Of a DNA stretch of 64,000 nt, positions 8,808 to 15,898 are shown one piece after another. The DNA lies in contig NZ_CP090836.1 in the NCBI RefSeq assembly GCF_021491915.1, positions 533,001 through 597,000 of the forward strand. The letters run 5' to 3'. Made by a program: the position numbers and the translations under genes. This DNA is from Paracoccus everestensis. GTDB lineage: Bacteria > Pseudomonadota > Alphaproteobacteria > Rhodobacterales > Rhodobacteraceae. Numbering within the stretch: position 1 is the first letter of the stretch; every line of letters starts with the position of its first letter. The notes beneath the pieces were generated by a model. The model was not told where the DNA came from and searched no databases. It saw nothing but the letters and a program-made list of their open reading frames with translations.

Positions 8808-9527
8808 TTACCCCCTGCTGTCGAAGACCGGCGTGAAACCGCCCCAGAACATCCGCATCCCGTCAAAGGGCATATCCGGCATATCCTGGCCCTCCATCTC
8901 GGATTCCATCTTGCGGGCCGCCTCGTCGCAGGTCGCGCGGTCGGGCCATTCGATCCAGGCAAAAACGGGCACCTCGCCCTCTCTTGCATCGGCGGCACGA
9001 TAAAAGTCGGTCTGCTTGCCACGGGGCACATCGGCGCCCCAGCATTCGGCCTGATAAAGGGCGCCCATCCGCTGGAACATGGCGCTCGCGCTGTTGGCCA
9101 TGTCGATATAGGCCTGCTTGCTGGTCTCGGGCGCGGCGAGGACAAAGCCCTGGACATAGCTGCCGGGCCTGCTTTCGCCCACCTGAACGACCGGGTCGAA
9201 GCCGCCCCAGAACATGCGCTTTCCGTCGAACGGCATTTCTGGCATCTCGGGCAGGTCGCTGCCGTCCTCCATGCTGGCCCAGGCCGCGTCGCAGGTTTCC
9301 CTGTCAGGCCATTCGACCCAGGAAAACAGCGGCACCTCGTCCTTCCGGGCCTGGGTCGCGCGATAGAAATCGGTCTGCTTGCCGTGCCGCACATCCGTGC
9401 CCCAGCATTCCACCATGCGCAGCGCGCCGCGTTCTTGAAACCAAGGCCAGCCTGCCTTGGCATGGGCGATGAACGCGTCTTTGTTGGCGGCAGGGACGGC
9501 TGCAACGAAACCGGAAACATAGGTCAT
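8808..9527 (-). CDS. Tandem DUF1428 protein (two fused YbaA-like domains)
   Basis: 239-residue protein made of two copies of the DUF1428 domain (E. coli YbaA family, dimeric alpha-beta barrel fold; family function unknown). Each copy shows the same order: YV-GFV-A-P at the start, ECWG-DV--GKQTDFYRA in the middle, then VP-F-W-EWPDR-TCD, and MPFDG-RMFWGGF at the end. The copies are about residues 1-120 and 121-239. Family members are usually single domains of about 120 aa, so this is an internal duplication or fusion. The ATG at 9527 has an excellent ribosome-binding site (GGAGGAG). It is the first gene of the minus-strand set that continues into VOC and GST. Confidence 0.85.
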   Translation of the reverse strand: MTYVSGFVAAVPAANKDAFIAHAKAGWPWFQERGALRMVECWGTDVRHGKQTDFYRATQARKDEVPLFSWVEWPDRETCDAAWASMEDGSDLPEMPEMPFDGKRMFWGGFDPVVQVGESRPGSYVQGFVLAAPETSKQAYIDMANSASAMFQRMGALYQAECWGADVPRGKQTDFYRAADAREGEVPVFAWIEWPDRATCDEAARKMESEMEGQDMPDMPFDGMRMFWGGFTPVFDSRG

Positions 9528-9577
9528 GGGAACTCCTCCGCTCTGGGCATCGCGGCCCCGAATGCGACTCAGCGTCG

Positions 9578-9602
9578 CAGTTGCAGTATTAAAAAGCAAC
9601 TG
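9578..9602. promoter_or_regulatory. Inverted repeat, candidate HxlR operator
   Basis: CAGTTGC at 9578-9584 and GCAACTG at 9596-9602 form perfect 7-base arms around an AT-rich 11-base spacer, the only AT-rich spot in the 87-base gap between the divergent DUF1428 and HxlR genes. HxlR-family dimers bind such spaced inverted repeats in their own promoter regions, so this is the likely operator. Binding itself is inferred. Confidence 0.55.
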
Positions 9603-9614
9603 ATAGTCTCGGGC

Positions 9615-10244
9615 ATGTCCAAAGACCGCAAAAAACCGCGCATCCGCTATGACGAGGGATGCCTTGCCGCCCACGCGCTGAACATCATGGGCGACCGCTG
9701 GGCGCTGCTGGTCGTGCGCGAACTGATGCTGGCGCCCAAGCGGTTCCAGGCGATTCGCCACGGGCTGCCCGGCGTCACCGCGGCGGTCCTGACGCAGCGG
9801 CTGGGGCAGTTGGCAGAGGCGGGCGTCATCACGCATGGCGACGGGCTGTATGCCCTGACCGATTCGGGACGCGGGCTGATGCCAGTCTTGCAGGCCATGT
9901 GCCGCTGGGGTGCCGCGCATCCGGGACATGATCCGCGCCGTTTCATCAGCCCGACGGCCTTGGTGATTTCCATGACGGCGATGATCCGCCCGACGGACAG
10001 GCAGGTGACGGCGGCCCTGACGATGGGGTCCGAGGCGTTCACGCTGTGTCTGACGGGCGGCATCCTGCACCCCAGGGCAGGGGCGGATGCGTCGGATTTC
10101 ACGCTGTCGGGAACGGGCAATGCCCTTGCGCGGGCGGTCTATGGCCCGGTGCTGCTGGCCGATCTGGCGCGGGACGGGTCCATCGGGCTGGCGGGCGATG
10201 CGGGGGCGGCCCAGGGTTTCGTGGACCTGTTCCGGTTGCGTTAA
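9615..10244 (+). CDS. HxlR-family winged-helix transcriptional regulator
   Basis: 209 residues. The N-terminal HxlR winged helix (about residues 15-105) reads GCLAAHALNIMGDRWALLVVRELM, FQAIRHGLPGVTAAVLTQRL and LTDSGRGLMPVL. The cysteine at residue 16 sits at the position conserved in HxlR/YodB/HypR proteins, where it can sense electrophiles, quinones or oxidants. A further roughly 100-residue C-terminal region, longer than in minimal HxlR proteins (about 110 aa), resembles a sterol-carrier-type ligand pocket, though I cannot assign it firmly. It is divergent from the DUF1428-VOC-GST set, which it probably controls through the inverted repeat between them. Confidence 0.88.
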   Translation: MSKDRKKPRIRYDEGCLAAHALNIMGDRWALLVVRELMLAPKRFQAIRHGLPGVTAAVLTQRLGQLAEAGVITHGDGLYALTDSGRGLMPVLQAMCRWGAAHPGHDPRRFISPTALVISMTAMIRPTDRQVTAALTMGSEAFTLCLTGGILHPRAGADASDFTLSGTGNALARAVYGPVLLADLARDGSIGLAGDAGAAQGFVDLFRLR

Positions 10245-10672
10245 ACCGTCCGGTCAAGTTTCGTGGTCAGATGGATCAGGCTTTCCTGCGACCGGATGCC
10301 GTCGATGGCACCGATGCGGTCCAAGACCTCGTCCAGTTCGGCGGTCGAACCGCTGACGATCTGCACCAGCAGGTCGATCCGCCCGCTGGTCGTGTGGATG
10401 CGTTCGACCTGTGGCATCGACTTCAGCCGCGACAGGATGGCGGGCTGGCTGCGCGGCTCGATCGCCAGCATGACGGTGGCGCGGATGCGGCCCCCCTTCG
10501 CGACATCGCCCAGGCGCAGGGTGTATCCGGCGATGGCACCCGATGTTTCCAGCCGTTCCAGCCGCGCCTGCAGGGTGGACCGCGCCACCTTCAGCCGCCG
10601 CGCCAGCACGGCGATGGAGGTGCGGGCATCCTGCGACAGCAGCGCCACGATGTTGCGATCCAGATCATCCAC
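10241..10672 (-). CDS. Lrp/AsnC family transcriptional regulator
   Basis: Feast/famine regulator of about 143 aa. The N-terminal helix-turn-helix is seen in LDRNIVALLSQDARTSIAVLARRL and VARSTLQARLERLE, then comes the RAM effector domain beginning IRATVMLAIEP and containing GRIDLLVQIVS. The start is uncertain: the GTG at 10672 (VDDLDRNIVALL) gives a typical family length; in-frame TTG (10696) or ATG (10780) codons would add residues, and none has a strong ribosome-binding site. It is divergent from the ornithine decarboxylase gene and 182 bases away, so it may regulate that gene or itself in response to an amino acid. Its stop overlaps that of the HxlR gene. Confidence 0.88.
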   Translation of the reverse strand: MDDLDRNIVALLSQDARTSIAVLARRLKVARSTLQARLERLETSGAIAGYTLRLGDVAKGGRIRATVMLAIEPRSQPAILSRLKSMPQVERIHTTSGRIDLLVQIVSGSTAELDEVLDRIGAIDGIRSQESLIHLTTKLDRTV

Positions 10673-10762
10673 CGGCTTGGTCCATGCTTTCGTCAAAACG
10701 TCATAAGTTTCGTCATAGTAACCGGCAGAAGATGCAGTTCTAGGCTTTTCATCGGTGAAACT

Positions 10763-10857
10763 GGAACCCAAAAGCGCCATTCTGGGATCCGGACATTCCA
10801 TCTGTCGCCCGACCATCTTGCTGCCACATCGAACGCGCGAAAGGATCCCACAGAATG
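10763..10857 (+). promoter_or_regulatory. Structured 5' leader of ornithine decarboxylase (candidate riboregulator)
   Basis: CATTCTGGGATCC (10778-10790) is complementary to GGATCCCacAGAATG (10843-10857) with a 2-base bulge. The right arm contains part of the Shine-Dalgarno sequence (AAGGA, 10841-10845) and the whole ATG, so forming this helix would block translation. The left arm can instead pair with GGAACCCA (10763-10770) with one mismatch, giving a mutually exclusive alternative. A leader RNA motif called speF is known upstream of alphaproteobacterial ornithine decarboxylase genes; whether this is a member needs a covariance-model search. Switching is inference. Confidence 0.45.
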
Positions 10858-12009
10858 GGAACTCAGAAGACCGTCTGGAACAATCCGGCCGAGATCATCC
10901 GCCATCTTCAGCCGGACCATCCGGTGATGGCTTTCGCGCCCACCGTGCTGCAGGACCGGGCGCGGCAGTTCCTGAAGGGCTTTCCGGGCCTGGTGACCTA
11001 TGCCGTGAAATCCAACCCGGACGAGGCGGTGATCCAGAACCTGGTGACCGCGGGTATCCAGGGCTTCGACGTGGCCTCGCCGTTCGAGATCGACCTGATC
11101 GGCCGCCTGGCCCCCCGCGCCGCGCGCCATTACCACAACCCCGTCCGTTCGCAGCGAGAGATCGCCCATGCCGTGCACGAAGGCATCCTCGCCTGGTCGG
11201 TGGACAGCCGCAGCGAGCTGGACAAGCTGTTCGAACAGGTGCCGACCCATGTGGACGGGCAGGGGGTCGAGATCTCGCCCCGCTTCAAGCTGCCTGTGCT
11301 GGGCGCGGCTTATGACTTCGGATCAAAATTCGGCGCGACGCCGGACCTGGCAGTCGAGTTGCTGCGGCTGGTGGCGGAACGGGGCTATGTTGCCTCGCTG
11401 ACCTTTCATCCGGGCACGCAATGCACCGACCCGATTGCCTGGGAAAGCTATATCCGCGTCGCACGCGAGATTTGCGATGCGGCGGGCGTCCAGGCACAGC
11501 GGCTGAACGTGGGCGGCGGCTTTCCGTCGCACCGGGTGGTGGGGGTGGAACCCGACCTGGAATCGATCTTCACGGAAATCGGCGACACGGTGACGGAATG
11601 CTTCGGCGACAACGCCCCCGCACTTGTCTGCGAGCCGGGCCGGGGCCTTTGCGCCGACGCCTATGCGCTGATCACCCGCGTCAAGGGCGTACGCGACGGC
11701 ACCAACGTGTTTCTGAACGACGGCGTTTATGGCAGCTTGGCGGAATTGCCGATCATCGGCAATATCGACCGGATCGAGGTGCTTACCCCGCAAGGCAAGC
11801 CCCGCACAGGCGAGCGCAACGGCCGCGTCATCTTTGGCCCGACCTGCGATTCGGTGGACCGCCTGCCGGGCGAACTGACCCTGCCCGACGACATCGCCGA
11901 GGATGATTACGTCATCTTCCACGGCGCGGGCGCCTATTCGGTGGTGACCAACACCCGCTTCAACGGCTTTGGCGCCATGACCCGCGCGACCGTGATGGGC
12001 TTCGAATAA
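10855..12009 (+). CDS. Ornithine decarboxylase, fold type III (alanine racemase-like)
   Basis: PLP enzyme of the eukaryotic-type ornithine/lysine/diaminopimelate decarboxylase family, 384 aa, expected to convert ornithine to putrescine at the start of polyamine synthesis. The PLP lysine is Lys52 in LVTYAVKSNP; the glycine-rich phosphate loop is LNVGGGFPS; EPGRGLCADA follows; and the second active site contributed across the dimer is FGPTCDSVDRL with Cys331. This sequence favours decarboxylation of ornithine; lysine may also be used by some relatives. The Shine-Dalgarno AAGGA is 9 bases before the ATG. It is divergent from an Lrp-family regulator and is followed by a hairpin repeat shared with metF. 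Confidence 0.9.
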   Translation: MGTQKTVWNNPAEIIRHLQPDHPVMAFAPTVLQDRARQFLKGFPGLVTYAVKSNPDEAVIQNLVTAGIQGFDVASPFEIDLIGRLAPRAARHYHNPVRSQREIAHAVHEGILAWSVDSRSELDKLFEQVPTHVDGQGVEISPRFKLPVLGAAYDFGSKFGATPDLAVELLRLVAERGYVASLTFHPGTQCTDPIAWESYIRVAREICDAAGVQAQRLNVGGGFPSHRVVGVEPDLESIFTEIGDTVTECFGDNAPALVCEPGRGLCADAYALITRVKGVRDGTNVFLNDGVYGSLAELPIIGNIDRIEVLTPQGKPRTGERNGRVIFGPTCDSVDRLPGELTLPDDIAEDDYVIFHGAGAYSVVTNTRFNGFGAMTRATVMGFE

Positions 12010-12018
12010 AGGCTTTTA

Positions 12019-12067
12019 CCTTGGCCTGAATATCCCACAGGGGGCTCGGGGGACGTGAAGTCCCCCG
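12019..12067 (-). repeat. Dispersed 3'-end hairpin repeat, copy 1 (probable terminator)
   Basis: Read on the minus strand, a hairpin with 8-base arms (CGGGGGAC/GTCCCCCG, 12047-12067) is followed by a C-run, GGGATATT and CAGGCCAAGG. It lies between the converging ornithine decarboxylase and metF genes, starting 4 bases after the metF stop, so it probably ends metF transcription and possibly both. Related elements lie at 32434-32494, 36889-36960 and 62771-62816. Confidence 0.6.
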
Positions 12068-12070
12068 GCC

Positions 12071-12940
12071 TCAGGCAACCGCACCCAGATCCAGCGGTTC
12101 CACATCAAGCGCCAAACACACCGCCAGGGTCAGGTCGGGCCGGTTCAGCGTATAGAAATGCAGCCGGTCCGCGCCTCCGTCCAGCAGGGCGCGGCACAGG
12201 TCGACGCAGACCCGTTCCGACACCGCCCGTTCTGCCGCCGGTCCCTCGGCTGCGGCTTTCGAAAACGCTTCCTCCGCCCAGCCCGGCACGCTGGTTCCGC
12301 AAGTCGCAGCGAACCGCTTGGCGCCCGCCCATCCCTGGATCGGCAGGATGCCGGGAATGACCGGCGCCTCGATCCCCGCTGCCGCGCATCGGTCGCGGAA
12401 CCGGAAGAACGTGTCTGCGTCAAAGAAGAACTGCGTGATCGCACTGGTGGCGCCCGCGTCGATCTTGCGCTTCAGCCAGAAGACATCGGCGTCCCCGCCG
12501 CTGCTGTCGGGATGGGGTTCGGGATATGCCCCCACCCGGATCGTCATGTCGCCCCGCGCGGCGATCGCGCCGATCAGTTCGACGGAATCGGCAAAGCCGT
12601 CGGGATGCGGGGTAAAGCGGTCCTGTCCCTTCGGCGCATCGCCGCGCAGGGCCACGATTTCCCGGATCCCGGCGTCGGCATAGGCCTGCACGATTTCCAT
12701 CGTCTCGGTCCGGGTGGCTTCGACGCAGGTCAGGTGGGCGGCGACCGGGATGCCGTAATGGCGGTGGATGGTCGTGACCGCCTCATGCGTCAGCTTGCGG
12801 GTGGTGCCGCCCGCGCCATAGGTGACGGACACGAAATCGGGGGCCAGCGGCGCCAAGGCCCGCGCGGTTTCCCACAGCCGGAAGGACGCGTCCAGCGTCT
12901 TCGGCGGAAAGAACTCGAAACTGATCTTGGGGCGGGACAT
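12071..12940 (-). CDS. metF: 5,10-methylenetetrahydrofolate reductase
   Basis: Flavoprotein (289 aa) that reduces methylene-THF to 5-methyl-THF for methionine synthesis. The N-terminal signature ISFEFFPPKT is followed by FVSVTYGAGGTTR, HLTCVEATR, IVALRGDAPKG and the FAD-binding GAYPEPHPDS, with IKRKIDAGA-type (LKRKIDAGATSAITQFFFD) and IPGILPI downstream; these cover the whole TIM-barrel catalytic domain. Length matches bacterial MetF. I start at the ATG at 12940 (MSRPKISFEF) with AGAGGAA before it; an in-frame ATG 33 bases upstream lacks this. It is divergent from a MetR-like LysR regulator, as in enteric bacteria, supporting methionine/homocysteine control. Confidence 0.96.
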   Translation of the reverse strand: MSRPKISFEFFPPKTLDASFRLWETARALAPLAPDFVSVTYGAGGTTRKLTHEAVTTIHRHYGIPVAAHLTCVEATRTETMEIVQAYADAGIREIVALRGDAPKGQDRFTPHPDGFADSVELIGAIAARGDMTIRVGAYPEPHPDSSGGDADVFWLKRKIDAGATSAITQFFFDADTFFRFRDRCAAAGIEAPVIPGILPIQGWAGAKRFAATCGTSVPGWAEEAFSKAAAEGPAAERAVSERVCVDLCRALLDGGADRLHFYTLNRPDLTLAVCLALDVEPLDLGAVA

Positions 12941-12983
12941 GGTGATTCCTCTGGCTTTCGCCGCTTGTGCCACGCGTGCCTCC

Positions 12984-13029
12984 GTGAGACAAATTCATAA
13001 TCCTCAAGATCAACATGAGCCTGTCTCAC
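12984..13029. promoter_or_regulatory. Inverted repeat in the metF-metR intergenic region
   Basis: GTGAGACA (12984-12991) and TGTCTCAC (13022-13029) are perfect 8-base inverted repeats 30 bases apart in the 90-base gap between divergent metF and metR-like genes. LysR regulators usually bind pairs of dyad sites here; these arms may be an operator, but they do not match the enteric MetR consensus (TGAA-N5-TTCA). The right arm ends one base before the regulator's ATG, leaving no clear ribosome-binding site. Confidence 0.45.
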
Positions 13030-13030
13030 A

Positions 13031-13945
13031 ATGCATCTGGAACTGCGCCACCTGCGCACCGTTCGCGCAATCCACGAACAAGGCGGCCTTGCCCGCGCGG
13101 CCGAGGTTCTGAACATCACGCAATCTGCCTTGTCCCATCAGGTCAAGGCACTGGAGGAACAGGCGGGCGTCGATCTGTTCGTCCGCCGCGCCAAGCCCAT
13201 GCGCTTGTCGCCTGCAGGGATGCGCCTGCTGCGCCTGGCCGAACAGGTGCTGCCGATGGTCCAGGCCACCGAGGCCGAATTCAAGGGCGTCGAGGCGGGC
13301 CGCATCGGGCGGCTGCATATCGCCATGGAATGCCACGCCTGCTTCGACTGGCTTTTGCCGGTCCTGGACATCTTTCGCCGCGCCTGGCCCGAGGTTGACC
13401 TGGACATCCGCCAGCGGCTGGCCTTTGGCGCGCTGCCCGCCCTGGCCCGGCAAGAGGTCGACCTGGTGATCTCCTCGGACCCCGAGGAGATGGCGGGGGT
13501 GACCTATCAGCCGTTGTTCGATTATTCGCCGACGCTGGTGGTGCCCGCCGATCACCCGCTGGTCGAAAAGGGTTTTGCCGACCCGCCCGACCTAGCCGGG
13601 GAAACGCTGATCACCTATCCCATGGACCGTGCGCGACTGGATGTCTTCAGCCAGTTCCTGACGCCTGCCGGGGTGGAGCCCGCGCGGCAACGGACCGTGG
13701 AACTGACCGCCGTGTCGCTGATGCTGGTGGCATCCGGGCGGGGCGTGGCGGTGATGCCCGACTGGGTTCTGCGCCGCGAATCCGCCAATGCGGAAATCGC
13801 CATGCTGCCCCTGACCCGCGGCGGGATCATCCGGCGGCTTTACGCGGCGGTGCGATCCGAGGATCTGGCACAGCCCTATATGGCCCATGTCCTGCGCCTG
13901 TCGCGCACCGAGCCGCTGCGAATGCTGCGCGGCGCCGCCGCCTGA
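13031..13945 (+). CDS. metR: LysR-family regulator, MetR-like
   Basis: 304-residue LysR-type regulator. The N-terminal winged helix (residues 1-60) has HLRTVRAIHEQGGLARAAEVL and TQSALSHQVKALEEQAGVDLF; a linker helix and a periplasmic-binding-like effector domain follow (CHACFDWLLPVLDIFRRAWP, LVISSD, SGRGVAVMPDWVL). The effector-domain segment with CHACFDWLLP is characteristic of MetR, which uses homocysteine as co-effector, and the divergent metF agrees. The start ATG at 13031 is preceded directly by an inverted repeat rather than a ribosome-binding site, so the message may be leaderless or weakly translated. Confidence 0.85.
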   Translation: MHLELRHLRTVRAIHEQGGLARAAEVLNITQSALSHQVKALEEQAGVDLFVRRAKPMRLSPAGMRLLRLAEQVLPMVQATEAEFKGVEAGRIGRLHIAMECHACFDWLLPVLDIFRRAWPEVDLDIRQRLAFGALPALARQEVDLVISSDPEEMAGVTYQPLFDYSPTLVVPADHPLVEKGFADPPDLAGETLITYPMDRARLDVFSQFLTPAGVEPARQRTVELTAVSLMLVASGRGVAVMPDWVLRRESANAEIAMLPLTRGGIIRRLYAAVRSEDLAQPYMAHVLRLSRTEPLRMLRGAAA

Positions 13946-14013
13946 AGCCCTTGCGCTTCACATTCCCCCCGCTTGCCCCTATGACGCGCCCCAACCCCTT
14001 TCCGGAGCATCCC

Positions 14014-14802
14014 ATGGCAAGCGCCAATCTGAACGTCATGATCAAGGCCGCCCGCAAGGCCGGGCGCAGCCTGGTCAAGGATTTCCGCGAGGTCGAGAAC
14101 CTTCAGGTCAGCGTCAAGGGCGCGGGCGATTTCGTCAGCAAGGCCGACCAGGAGGCCGAGCGGATCATCAAGGAGGAACTGCGCGGCGCGCGTCCGAACT
14201 ATGGCTGGCTGGGCGAGGAAACCGGCGAGGATGCGGGCGAGGATCCGACACGCCGCTGGATCGTCGATCCGCTGGACGGGACCACCAATTTCCTGCACGG
14301 GCTGCCGCATTGGGCGATCAGCATTGCCCTGGAACACAAAAAGGAAATCGTCGCCTCCGTGATCTTCGACGCGGCCAAGGATGAACTGTTCGTGGCCGAA
14401 AAGGGGGGCGGAGCCTTCATGAACGACCAGCGGCTGCGCGTGTCGGGGCGCAGGCGCCTGGACGAATCGCTGTTCGCCACGGGCATCCCCTTTGCCGGGC
14501 GCGGCCCGCTGCCCGCCGCCTTGCAGGATCTGGCGCGACTGATGCCGTTGACGGCAGGGGTGCGGCGGATGGGGTCTGCGGCCCTCGACCTGGCCTATGT
14601 CGCGGCCGGGCGTTACGACGGATACTGGGAACGCGGCAACAAGCCCTGGGACGTTGCGGCGGGGATCCTGCTGGTGCGCGAGGCGGGCGGCTTTGTCGAA
14701 GGCATCCGCGACGGCGATGACCCGCTGGAATCGGGCCGCCTGATCGCCGCGAATACGCAGGTCTTCGAACCCTTGGCCAAGATCATCCGCGCGCGCGACT
14801 GA
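14014..14802 (+). CDS. suhB: Inositol monophosphatase family protein (SuhB-like)
   Basis: Mg-dependent phosphomonoesterase, 262 aa. Metal and catalytic motifs are GEETG (after WL), WIVDPLDGTTNFLHGLPHWA, and the C-terminal WDVAAGILLVREAGG. It hydrolyses inositol-1-phosphate and related sugar or nucleoside phosphates; SuhB proteins also affect rRNA transcription antitermination, but that cannot be judged here. The ATG at 14014 is preceded by GGAG. It follows the metR-like gene on the same strand by 68 bases and may be independently transcribed. Confidence 0.92.
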   Translation: MASANLNVMIKAARKAGRSLVKDFREVENLQVSVKGAGDFVSKADQEAERIIKEELRGARPNYGWLGEETGEDAGEDPTRRWIVDPLDGTTNFLHGLPHWAISIALEHKKEIVASVIFDAAKDELFVAEKGGGAFMNDQRLRVSGRRRLDESLFATGIPFAGRGPLPAALQDLARLMPLTAGVRRMGSAALDLAYVAAGRYDGYWERGNKPWDVAAGILLVREAGGFVEGIRDGDDPLESGRLIAANTQVFEPLAKIIRARD

Positions 14803-14883
14803 GTTGCAGGCTGTGCAAGGCCGGCTTGCCTTGACCTTGTGACACCGGGGGCGCATGGCGGGGATCGACCCCGGGAATGCGCC

Positions 14884-15837
14884 ATGCCAAACGACCACGA
14901 TGACCTGCCCTATGTCGCCTCGGCGGTTGTCGCCAAGACGCCGCCGCCGATACCGGCGGGCCTTGGCGGCAGGCAGGACCGCACAGGGCTGGCGATCATC
15001 CTGATGTGCGCGACCAGCCTGATCTTTGCAGGCCAGGACGCGTTTTCCCGCATCCTCGGGTCCGAATATCCGCCCCTGTTGATCGTGATGATCCGCTATT
15101 GGGTCTTTGCGGTCTTTGTGATCGCAATGGTCTCGCGCCAGCCGGGCGGCCTGCGCCGGGCGATCCGCACCCGGCGGCCCAGGACGCAAATCCTGCGCGG
15201 CGCGATCCTGGTGATCGAGACCACCATCATGATCGAGGCCTTCGTTCGCCTTGGCCTGGTCGGCACCCATGCGATCTTCACCGTCTATCCGCTGCTGGTC
15301 GCGGCGCTGTCAGGCCCGATCCTGGGGGAAAAGGTCGGCTGGCAGCGCTGGACGGCCATCGGCGTGGGCTTCGTGGGCATCCTGATCATCCTGCAGCCGG
15401 GCAGCACGGCCCTTGACCCGGGCGCGCTGCTGGCCTTCGCGTCGGCGCTGATGTTCGCGGTCTATGGGCTGCTGACAAGGCACGTGTCGCGCGACGATCC
15501 CGCGCAGGTCAGCTTTTTCTGGACGGGCATTGCCGGGGCTGTCACGGCCACGATCCTGGGGATTTGGCATTGGGAATGGCTGGCGCCGACCGACTGGATC
15601 TGGCTGGGACTTCTTTGCGTGCTTGGCACCCTGTCGCATTACCTGCTGATCCGCGCCTATGAACTGGCCGAGGCTTCGGCCCTGCAACCCTTCGCCTATA
15701 CGCAACTGGTCTGGGTCAGCGTCATCGGCGTGCTCGTCTTTGGCGAGGTGCTGCACATGAACGTGGTGATCGGCGCAGTCATCGTGGTCGCGGCCGGGTT
15801 GTTCACCTTGTGGCGGACAAGGATCAGGGCAGCGTAG
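14884..15837 (+). CDS. DMT superfamily (EamA) permease
   Basis: 317-residue integral membrane protein with about ten hydrophobic helices in two EamA repeats (roughly residues 30-165 and 175-305) after a hydrophilic N-terminal tail. Motifs include YPLLVAALSGPILGE at the end of the first repeat and FAYTQLVWVSVIGVLVFGE in the second. It probably exports a metabolite or amino acid; substrate is unknown. The start at 14884 (MPNDHDDLP) excludes 15 residues of non-family sequence. Its TAG stop lies inside the left end of a REP-like palindrome (15834-15898). Confidence 0.88.
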   Translation: MPNDHDDLPYVASAVVAKTPPPIPAGLGGRQDRTGLAIILMCATSLIFAGQDAFSRILGSEYPPLLIVMIRYWVFAVFVIAMVSRQPGGLRRAIRTRRPRTQILRGAILVIETTIMIEAFVRLGLVGTHAIFTVYPLLVAALSGPILGEKVGWQRWTAIGVGFVGILIILQPGSTALDPGALLAFASALMFAVYGLLTRHVSRDDPAQVSFFWTGIAGAVTATILGIWHWEWLAPTDWIWLGLLCVLGTLSHYLLIRAYELAEASALQPFAYTQLVWVSVIGVLVFGEVLHMNVVIGAVIVVAAGLFTLWRTRIRAA

Positions 15838-15898
15838 GATGCGTGCTTGCACGCACCATGGCCCCTGCGGATCGGTGCGTGACATCCACGCACCCTAC
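15834..15898. repeat. REP-like double palindrome joining two convergent genes
   Basis: 65-base element with inverted ends GTAGG (15834-15838) and CCTAC (15894-15898). It contains two hairpins: TGCGTG-CTTG-CACGCA (15840-15855) and GGTGCGTG-ACATC-CACGCACC (15874-15894). The terminal TAG on each strand is the stop codon of the permease (plus) and the lytic transglycosylase (minus). The GTAGGGTGCGTG type of sequence resembles dispersed REP elements in other proteobacteria. It probably also ends transcription from both sides. Confidence 0.65.
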
